Assembly (NCBI GenBank): GCA_963556255.1 | Contig: OY744614.1 | Coordinates: 42,001,578 to 42,065,577, forward strand | Source: Allolobophora icterica | Lineage: Eukaryota; Annelida; Clitellata; Crassiclitellata; Lumbricidae | DNA: 64,000 nt | Direction: 5' to 3' | Shown here: positions 55,615 to 64,000 of the stretch, in pieces | Layout of the letters: the number at the start of each line of letters is the position of its first letter | How positions within the stretch are numbered: the stretch's first letter is position 1 | Notes under the pieces: model-generated | Databases searched by the model: none | What the model was told of the DNA's origin: nothing | Seen by the model: only the letters and a program-made list of their open reading frames with translations | Translations under genes and position numbers: made by a program

Positions 55615-58060
55615 GTCAGAATGATGCCATACTGAGCAACTCTTTACCTCTGAGGAAATCTGCATAGTAACCGATATTGTCATGTCTAGGCGTCATAACA
55701 GTGCCACCAAGTCAACAAAGCGGCCGGCGAAGACAAATGAGAAAGAAGAATCAGATGACGAAGATGTGGACGAAGAACTGCTTCAGATTTTGTCTCAGTT
55801 GAATCTGTCTGTGAAGGTTCTTGAGCCAGACCAGTGCAATCTGATAATTCCAAAGTGTATTAAGATGTTAGACCACAAAGACATGAAGGTACGCACTGAT
55901 GCTGTGACAGCGTTGCTTGGTCAGCTGCGTTGTGGCAATCAGACAATGAAAGCGTTCATCGAGGAGCTGTGCAAGGCACTTGCAAAGGAAACTGTCATGA
56001 TACCAAAAAATACAGAAAGCTTCACTGATGACAAAGACGAGAATTTTAGTCTAACAATGAGTTACCAGAGAGGATTGAGTAGTATCGTCTCATTACTACA
56101 GTCTTCCTACCCTGATGTTCTTACAAAGCATTTCAAGTCGATCAGTGAATTCCTTGTTCAGTGGACTGGTAGTGATAAAGTAGAACAGGCTGTGGCCGGC
56201 TGCGAATACTGGGCTAAGCTCTCTGCGCCTCCCGTTCCACATACAGTTCTCCAGCCTTGGATTCGTCCAGTGCTTGGTAAACTTCAGGTGCTCATTCCAA
56301 ATCTGTTGAACTGCATGATCTATCGTGAGCCACATGCTGCCTTTCTTGAAAAGTACGGATCAACCACCGCTGAAAATTCCCACCAGGTTCCAATGACACC
56401 AGAAATTGAGAGGTTTTCCAACATCCGCAACTACGCTGCTCTCGGATTCGAGAATGTCTGTAGAATTTTCCAGTCGGAGGCTGTGCCCGTGTATAAACCT
56501 TACCTGGAAAAGTGGATCCGGAGTGATAACTGGAGGGAAGTTGAGACTGCTGTCCTCTCCATGAGTGCCTTTACAGAAGCTATTGGAATTCCTCCAGCGA
56601 TGCGAGAAGTCTGTCCAACAGTGGTGGCCCAGATCTTAGAGTTTTTCTCCCATCCGAAACCACTTGTTCGTTCCATTGCCTGTTTCGCAATGCCACATTT
56701 TGTTAACCTCGACATAAAGGGAATCAAAGACCCGCTGCCAAAGGTGATTCGCTTCACCTCAAATCTCCTAAAGGATGACTGTCTTGAGGTTCGAAGCATC
56801 GCGATACGAAGCCTGGCTACCATTCTTGCTTATGCCAGCAACGACATCAGTCCCTACCTGAGCAAGGTCGTAGAGTCACTTGTTCGCGCAGATGAAGTGA
56901 TGAACGGAGAAAGTCGATCCGTATACTTTGAATGCATCGGACATCTCTTTGGCAGAACTGCCTCTGTGCTCGAAGCCAAAGATGTCGATCGACTTCTTGA
57001 TCCGGTGATGAGACAGTGGAAGCAGCTGGAATGGAAAGGAGATGCCTCGATGCAATTAGAGGACGAGGTTAGTATCGTCAGACTGTGTCAGACCTTGTGC
57101 GTCATTGCCAATTTCTCAAAGTCGCTCTTTGCGCCGTACACACCAGAAATCTTTGCCAAGGCAGCTGCTCACATGGATAGTATAGCAGCTTCCAGTAAGG
57201 AAGGACAGGGCGATATGAAGTCCATGGATATCGTGACAGGCCACCTAGTAGCGTATATGGACCTGCTTAGTGCCATATTTGATGGACAAGGTGCTGATGC
57301 CTTCACACATGCCAATCAACATAACATTGTTCGCATTCTGTATGATATATTATCAAACGCGTCACTGCATAACAAGATCCACCAGAGTGCTCTGGCACTC
57401 CTCGGTCATCTGGCAATGCATGCGACTGTACCTACTGACCCAAAACTGGACAGCTTTGTTGACATCATAGGTGCAAAGATGGCCAGTTCCGGAAGTAAGC
57501 CACGAGGCTTTCCAAACACGGCACAGACTTCGAGCACAGACGAGGTCTTGAACAACGCTCTCTGGGCTTTAGCTTTCATTGCGAAGGATAAAAATGCAAA
57601 CAAGGAGAAGCTTTTCAACCTTGTTGACGACTTGATAAAAATTTTCAAAAAGACGGCCGGCCACCCAGGCTGCATCATCAACGCCGCATGGGCCCTGACA
57701 AACATGTGTGCCCTATGGCCAAAACAAACGGTTGGCGTCATCGTGAAGGAGGATGTCTTTCTGCACTTGTGCTGCCTGCTGCAGACGCAGTTTCCACGGG
57801 AACTGGAGAAGATTGAAATCTTCAAGAATGTCTGTTCTATTATCTCACTGGTTGTTGCCAAGATCCCGGCCGAATTCTGGTTGCAATTTCTTGTTGCGGC
57901 TGCGGTCAATACTATTTCGGATGAAGAACTTCAGAAGTCCTTGCAATCGCTAATTCATGAGATTCGTGCGACGCTTGGAAACACAGGTTGGAATAAACTG
58001 TCACAGGAGATGGGTTCCCAATTGTCATACACCTTACGAAAACGATATAAACTTTACTGA
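55615..58060 (+). CDS. Transportin-like protein, intronless, N-terminally short
   Basis: Transportins are HEAT-repeat importins that carry M9/PY-NLS cargo into the nucleus and release it on RanGTP binding. The coding part is one exon, 55682-58060, 792 residues (transportin-1 is about 890). It starts after an acceptor CTCTGTTTTAG/GTCAG, so only the 5' leader is spliced. An acidic start (EESDDEDVDEELLQIL) leads directly to NLIIPKCIKMLDHKDMKVRT, which aligns with transportin near residue 150. Later matches include ACEFW-like GCEYWAKLS, KALVRS-like KPLVRSIACFAMP, YDAIG-like YFECIGHLFG, SALALLGHLAMHA, INAAWALTNM and the C-terminus NTGWNKLSQEMGSQL...LRKRYKLY. The usual N-terminal RanGTP-binding repeats are absent, and an in-frame TGA at 55622-55624 closes the frame upstream. 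AATAAA follows at 58090. Probably a retrogene. Confidence 0.88.
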
Positions 58061-58539
58061 ACGAAGGAAGATGCAGTTCAGAAGATATTAATAAAGGCTT
58101 TTAGAATGCTAGAACAGCTTAGAACCTCGAAGAGCACAGGATGTTTGATCAGTATTAAAAATCAATGGAGCAGGTTCCGTCAAAATTATAGTCTTACGTC
58201 GATTTATGAGACTTAATGGTGACTGAGAATTTATGTTGATCTGCCAGTTCTGGTGTTTTCTTGTGCCTTATGCATCTGTGATCTGTGTTATATTTTCAAA
58301 TTACATGATTTATTTTCGTTGATGGTTGTTTCTCTACTGTAACTGCATGTTTAGTCAAATCACTTCCTGTGGATCATATGCCCCAGTTGGACCATTCTTG
58401 GCATTTACTAATATTTAGAACCTCAGATTCCTAGAAATGTTATAAATTGTGAGTTTAACATATAAGACACTTCAAGTGGATACACTGATTCTACTCATGA
58501 TTATCGGTTGATGCTGAAATTTGGAACTTTGTATGAGTA

Positions 58540-58630
58540 TGTGATTGTAATCGTAATCTAAAGCTGAGCGCAGGGCACCAGCTTATTCACGAGCACTGCA
58601 TTATGTCCAGTGGAGATCCGATTCCGGTTA
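58540..58630. repeat. SINE/LINE tail fragment
   Basis: GATTGTAATCGTAATCTAAA and GCACCAGCTTATTCACGAGC, the inverted shared tail. Confidence 0.55.
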
Positions 58631-58785
58631 CCATGTGTTCATTCTCATTACTGTCTTAAAGGCCTGGCCTGGACCTTGACCCAATTGCAGCTAGATTTTG
58701 GTGCGCCATCGGTTGACACCTTTTACATTGGACAAGGACACAATAGGAGTTACTATTTCCAATTACAGTCAATTTTAATATTAAC

Positions 58786-59053
58786 CAGTGCTTTTTTTCA
58801 GCCGAAACGCGCTGGAAAGGCGTTCCGTCACTTTTTTTCAGCTACTAAAAAATAATTTATTTATTTTAATAATAAAAACAATAATTTAGTTATTTTAATT
58901 TAATTTCAGTGTTTTGAACTGTTTTCAGTGTTTTTTGAGACCCCTCCAAACCCCCAATCCCGTTTTTATCGGGATTTTCGCCTGCCCATAATTGTTCCGT
59001 TCCGGAACCTAAAGTTCCATTCCGGAACCTTTTTTCCCAGAAAAAAAGCACTG
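58786..59053. mobile_element. hAT-type MITE, family J
   Basis: A 268-bp element with ends CAGTGCTTTTTTTC / GAAAAAAAGCACTG and perfect 8-bp duplication ATATTAAC (58778-58785, 59054-59061). Confidence 0.9.
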
Positions 59054-59059
59054 ATATTA

Positions 59060-60240
59060 ACAATAATAATGCTATCCCTATTTCTTAATTCCTGAAGGAT
59101 TACATGTACCTTAGGTGAAAATAATAATAATAGTAATAATCCACACTCTCTGAATTTCGTCCTTTGGGTTAAAAAATAACAGTAATGATATAATTTGTGC
59201 ATTATCACTTATCTCTGCTCGGAAATAGTTCTACATTATAATTGGTTCACTTGTATGATGAAAAGTGTAATAGTTCAAATATCCTTCTCAAGTTAAAAAG
59301 TTTATGATCAGATACAAGTGACCACTGTGCTGAATTGGAACTGAAAGTCAAAGACAATGTGATTAATCTTTGGCGTGGCATTGCAAACCAGGCAATGAAC
59401 AATAATTTGAAAACCTCAGGCCTCTGACACGATGCAACACTCGTGAATAAGCTGGTCCCCTATGCTTAACTTACACTATAGAAATTTGGAGTTTACAATT
59501 ATGATTACCCATTGAGCAGTGAGCAATGAGCAGTAGTGTATGAGAAGCCGAGCTCTAAGAACTTTTGAGAATTGTCATACATGTAGGTCTACTTGAGCTC
59601 TTGACTGACAAATAACTCAATCTGTTAATCACTAACGAGACTGTCGTTCAATATAAACTAAAATTTTCCCTCTTGTACTCTCTGTATGGTTTCTTTTGTT
59701 TGTCCAGCTTCAAAGCACACGTCTGAACTTTGTAAGGAAGGCTTTCGAAATTACATTTGCATTGTAATTTGCATTCTTTAGATTATTGCTTTAGATATAG
59801 ATATAACTGTATAAATAAGACATTATGAAACTGTTTATAAATATTGCATCTGTTTTTTGTTCTACCGATATTATGCTAATTTGCTACTTTTCGTCGCTGG
59901 ATGCATTTTTGTTGTAAAGCATGAGCTTTTGGCTGGTGCTAATAAAAGATTACTCTCATTTACTTTAATTACTTACTTACTTAGTAAAAATGAAGAGGCT
60001 CCGTATAGATACCGCAAATACTATAAATCCAGTTTCAGAAATACCAGAGGGAATATGACAAAGAATTTTTTATTATTTTGGACTAGATTATGACCTAAAA
60101 CTGAACTCGATCGAATATATGCCATAACGATTGGGTCCTTCTGGAGTCTTTCACAATAAAAATAAACGTATTCGTAGTGAAGAAACTACCGCGCCTGTCA
60201 TTTTATACTGTACTCCTGCGCTATATAAATCGAAAGTTTT
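59060..60240. other. No gene recognised
   Basis: AT-rich sequence. A SINE/LINE tail piece at 59435-59510 (ACTCGTGAATAAGCTGGTCC ... GTTTACAATTATGATTA) is the only identifiable item. Confidence 0.35.
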
Positions 60241-60384
60241 CTATCTGCTTCCGATTGCGCCACCAATATGGCCGTTTAAGCAGTCGTGGTTGTCAAGCGC
60301 ATGAGGTGTAAAAGAGGTTCATGTCAGAAGTTTCTTTGTGGCCTAATTGACTTTAATCCTGTAATTGACCGCTGATCCTACTCT

Positions 60385-63300
60385 ATGGCCGCCGACGCTT
60401 TAAAGCAGTTTGCACAAAAAGTGACAACAGCAAGTGTAAACGAGCGCCTGCGGATTCTAAATGATCTACAACCGTGTCTCACGAGCACGGGTGTGTACAT
60501 TTACTTGCATTTTTAAGATCAGTTAAAACCTTTATAAATCTAGAAGTTACACATTTCTTTGAATGCTTTGGTGCGCAGTTAGTGTCGTAAAGTTCTCTAT
60601 TCGGCGTCTGAGACCCCTTATTAGCGTTCACATTATAGCCGATGTCTCCTTGTTCGCCCGATGGATCAAACTCTGGCCCAGTCGGCCTCAACGATCTTGC
60701 CCTTATTGAGCGAAATGTAAACGGAAGTATGGGTTTCTGTGCTACAACCTGTTCCCGCTTGAATCGTGTTTGTCGAATTGACTGGTTAAGCGATGAATGT
60801 TGTCTAGACAGACAGACGTATGGACAGACATCTAAAGCGATGCTCTAACGCTAAGCGCAGAGCACCAGTTTATTCACAAGCGATTTCTGTTGTGACTAAG
60901 CCAGCTACTATCCCCTTTATACTGAGGCAAACAGTGGTCTCAAAATAATTATACTATTCACTGGAACTGTTTATATTGAGTGGTAGTTTTTTTATTTGTA
61001 ACGTGTTTGTGTAGTATAATATTCTTTTCTGTGTGGAACTTAAAATTGAAGATTCAGGTATTTAAGTAAGTAAGTAGCCTTTTAATAATGCAAGCCAGAT
61101 GCTCACATTTTACAAAATTGACGGCTGATCAGGAAAAGCCGAAAATGATCCGTCAGCTATTAGCTGCTACTGTTATCTGGTACTTGTTAATGCAAGTTGC
61201 ATTTCCCTTTAGATGTGACCATATAAACTTCCACAATGTTGCACATTGTAAGGGCAGTTCATAACAGTCTTGTTGTCCTCGAGACCAAGGTCTTGGTCTC
61301 GAGTGCACTCGAGTTCGTTTTTAAAAGTCTTGGTCTTGGTCTTGGTCTTGAGGTTCAAGGTCTTGGTCTTGGTCTTGAGGTTTAAGGTCTTGACAACAAG
61401 ACTGGTTCATAATAAGATTATTTTCCAAAGCTGAACTTAATTTGGTGTCCTTAGCTGCAACTATGTGATGATGAGCACTGTTAGGAAGGTCTGTTGCATG
61501 GAAATAAAACATTAAGGGAAATTATGTCCCTACTCTTCATTTATTCGAAAGGAAGCTTTTCATTTAAAATTTATTTTCTTATCTGAAGACTTTTCCGAAG
61601 CTGCTGTCAAAGGAGTTCTGAGATTTCTTCGAACAACCCTGCCTCGCTACGAAGACCGAAGGTCACGCAGGGCAGTGGAGAATGTGGTTCATAATTTGGT
61701 CGTTCATCATTCCAGTTCTGCCTTGAAGCAGTTTGTGGCAGTCATGTCAGACGCGGCCGAACTGGAGAAGACACGTCTTAGCAGGTGAAGTATCATATTT
61801 AAGAATTTCTTCAGAAATTCTAGTGTTACAGTTCCACTGTAACTCTACGAAGAGGAGGAAGGAGAGCAGTCCCTTAAGCTAGCCTGAGAGGAAGCAATGG
61901 GTATGCAGTGTTAGCAACTTCATTTTCTTAGCCTTGACATATGAGTGGATGGGTGGCCAGTGCTCTCCCTCTCCACCCTGGGATGGGCGCCGTGTGGCTG
62001 CCAGCATGAGTTTGTTTCATTTTTGTTATTATACCAGTTTTTAAGCGATATTAGTATCTATTTAACTCTTCCGCAGCGAATGGGGTCGAAAACGACCGCA
62101 TGCGATAAGGAACGCACATTTGGCTTAAATTAGCGCTGTTTAGAGTTCTATTTATACATTTTAGCTATAGAAAATATTGTACATTCCATAAAAAACCCTG
62201 ACGTGGGATTTTCCAATAGTTTGATGAAGTTACAAGGACAAATTTGACCGATGTTTTGGAGAACAACATTACGATTATTACATGCAGGCATTTAAATTTA
62301 AAATAGCCACGTCATTTTTGTTATTATACCAGTTTTTAAGCGATATTAGTATCTATTTAACTCTTCCGCAGCGAATGGGGTCGAAAACGACCGCATGCGA
62401 TAAGGAACGCACATTTGGCTTAAATTAGCGCTGTTTAGAGTTCTATTTATACATTTTAGCTATAGAAAATATTGTACATTCCATAAAAAACCCTGACGTG
62501 GGATTTTCCAATAGTTTGATGAAGTTACAAGGACAAATTTGACCGATGTTTTGGAGAACAACATTACGATTATTACATGCAGGCATTTAAATTTAAAATA
62601 GCCACGTCCCCTTCTAGGTCATTGGCCGTTTTTCTGTAATCTAATGCGTTTTTCATCAGCCAAGTCCAAATAAATAAATTATATCGTTCAATAAATATTG
62701 TAAAGACACGCAAACAAATATGTTTGACGAGGCAGAGGCTTGGGACGAAGTCAGCGATCGGTGGCGACGACGAGTGTTACAGCCTACGGCCCGATCGCAT
62801 TTTTGATTAGAAAAGCTCATTTTGGTCACTTCTCTATAGTTTAAATTTTTATTCATTAGGGAAGTCCAAAAAATAGAATTTATCTGTCAGGGAATTTTCT
62901 AAAGGCTCTCGAAAGAAATATGATACGTTTGACGAGGTGGACCTTTTGGGATTGAAATACGACCACGTTGCCGAACTAACCGTTGCGAGGGTCGGTTTTA
63001 TATCACTGGGCGGAAGAGATATAATTTAATTTTTGGACTAAATTCACTAATTATTTATCCCTTCAAGCTTTCTTATAAGTTGCCATAAAAGTGGCTACAT
63101 TTTGAAGTGTTTTTATTACATATTATTCTGTTCATAGATTTTTTATGAATTTTTAAAATTATAATTTTTATTTTTATTTTTTATAATATTTCATTTATTT
63201 ACAAACTTTGAGGTAAAAACATTAACTGGTCAACTTTTTAAAGACAGAATATTGTTCAGGAATAAAATACGAAAAAAATGATATAGGACATGTCTAGGGT

Positions 63301-64000
63301 TTTACAGATTTTAAGTATTTTATCCATATGAACTAATTATGATGATATTTATCAAAAACAACATAGCTGCGAAAGAGTTAACAGATGTTCACCAGAGTGC
63401 TGTTTGGCAGCTGGTTTAATAAAGAATATACTTACTAACTTTACCCAGCCTTCCCACCGACAGTGTATGACCAGTTTACTCAATATAGCTGAGTTGGCTG
63501 GTGGTGCAGGTGGAACAGAAATTTCTTAACTAATTTCTGTCCTAGCAAGTAATCGATCCCCTGGCCTCTCTATTGCAGGTCCAGCATGCTAACTGCTATA
63601 TCTAAATTTCACCTCAGTTCTTTGCCTGCTGTGGATCTGTGTTTGACCTGATTTACGGTTTGGTTTTGGTGTGCGATCGGTTGATGCCTTGTGCATTAGA
63701 CACCAGCGCAACAGAAGTTGCTAATTACAATTACAATTGTTACTGTCTGTAAAAAATCAAAATGTACAATTGTGTCACTAATCAATGAGCAGTGGAAATA
63801 TCTTTCAGTCTGATGGGAGAATTGCGTAGTGCTGATGAACAATGGCTGTGATTGAATCCATGAAGCTAACTTTTTCTTTAAGCCCGAGACAATGAGAGCA
63901 ATGAGAGCTCCAGTGATCTATTTCACGAAATACTAAATCGAGTCTTGCTGTGGCTGGACCTGAAGGCATGGCAAACAAAAGCAGCTGTTTTGGTACACTG
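60385..64000 (+). CDS. GCN1: GCN1, ribosome-stall sensor, 5' exons (runs off window)
   Basis: GCN1 is a giant HEAT-repeat protein that sits on stalled or collided ribosomes and activates the eIF2-alpha kinase GCN2. Exon 1 (60385-60490) encodes MAADALKQFAQKVTTASVNE + RLRILNDLQPCL, matching the N-terminus of animal GCN1 (MAAD..LKxFAxKVTTASVxER). Exon 2 (61589-61784) starts after TTATCTGAAG and encodes FSEAAVKGVLRFLRTTLPRY, EDRRSRRAV and a helix ending TRLSR. Exon 3 (from 63943, after ACTAAATCGAG) encodes SLAVAGPEGMANKSSCFGTL and continues beyond the window. Phases 1 and 2 join correctly. Only about 120 of roughly 2,650 residues are visible. Exon 3 is the least certain. Upstream, CCAATATGGCCG (about 60265) resembles a YY1/core-promoter site. 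Confidence 0.82.
61265..61404. mobile_element. hAT-like MITE, family K copy 2 (GCN1 intron 1)
   Basis: A 140-bp element with ends CAGTCTTGTTGTCCTC / TTGACAACAAGACTG and perfect 8-bp duplication GTTCATAA (61257-61264, 61405-61412). The interior is made of GTCTTGGTCTTGG repeats. Confidence 0.85.
62017..62609. repeat. 295-bp tandem duplication in GCN1 intron 2
   Basis: Two near-identical head-to-tail copies (TTTTTGTTATTATACCAGTT ... AAAATAGCCACGTC) offset by 295 bp. Each contains the left end of the TTAA-flanked element. Confidence 0.95.
62062..63381. mobile_element. TTAA-flanked element, piggyBac/Kolobok-like, non-autonomous
   Basis: TTAA-CTCTTCCGCAGC at 62062 (and again at 62357) and GCTGCGAAAGAG-TTAA at 63365-63381 form inverted ends of about 12 bp with TTAA on both outer sides. 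The interior is AT-rich with no transposase. The superfamily is inferred from the TTAA target only. Confidence 0.6.
63530..63745. repeat. SINE fragments
   Basis: The minus strand at 63540-63600 reads TAGCAGTTAGCATGCTGGAC and a degraded B box. Plus-strand 63640-63740 repeats TTTGGTGTGCGATCGGTTGA (also near 58700) and ends in TAATTACAATTACAATTG. Confidence 0.5.

Overview
This is animal nuclear DNA. The evidence is spliced genes whose exon phases join correctly, GT-AG introns, long microsatellites, tRNA-derived SINEs, LINE fragments and many DNA transposons. The low-GC, repeat-crowded style, frequent TAGGCCTA-like words, an intact isopentenyl phosphate kinase gene and a P-type transposon suggest a marine invertebrate, perhaps a deuterostome such as an echinoderm, hemichordate or lancelet. 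The lineage is inferred, not proven.

Layout. 1-9.5 kb: no gene found; hAT and PIF/Harbinger-type MITEs, microsatellites, SINE pieces and an array of nuclear-receptor-like half sites. 9.5-11.0 kb (+): a Chibby-family gene with an RFX X-box at its start. 11.7-14.9 kb (+): an adenosine-kinase-like gene preceded by about four tandem TATA/E-box modules. 15-20.4 kb: repeats. 20.5-26.5 kb (-): a gene for a predicted 1,635-residue disordered/coiled-coil protein with 23 tandem 23-24-residue repeats. 26.5-31.4 kb: repeats. 31.6-33.9 kb (+): a conserved-looking but unrecognised 269-residue protein. 34.7-39.5 kb (-): a complete six-exon isopentenyl phosphate kinase gene. 40-42.6 kb: LINE remnants and a 48-bp minisatellite. 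43.2-49.5 kb: an apparently complete P element (THAP transposase, terminal inverted repeats, perfect 8-bp target duplication) inserted in a 227-bp tandem repeat. 49.9-55.5 kb: repeats, including a 990-bp hAT element. 55.7-58.1 kb (+): an intronless transportin-like gene lacking the N-terminal region. 60.4-64 kb (+): the 5' end of GCN1, running off the window.

The genes do not form a pathway. Adenosine kinase (purine salvage), IPK (isoprenoid precursor), transportin-like and GCN1 (ribosome-stall signalling) are ordinary neighbours. Chibby, and perhaps the 269-residue gene, carry X-box-like promoter sites that suggest ciliary expression. Transposons account for much of the intron and intergenic DNA, and at least thirteen non-autonomous elements retain recognisable 8-bp target duplications.

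All splice structures were worked out by hand from splice-site sequence, reading phase and remembered family similarity; no database search or transcript data was available.
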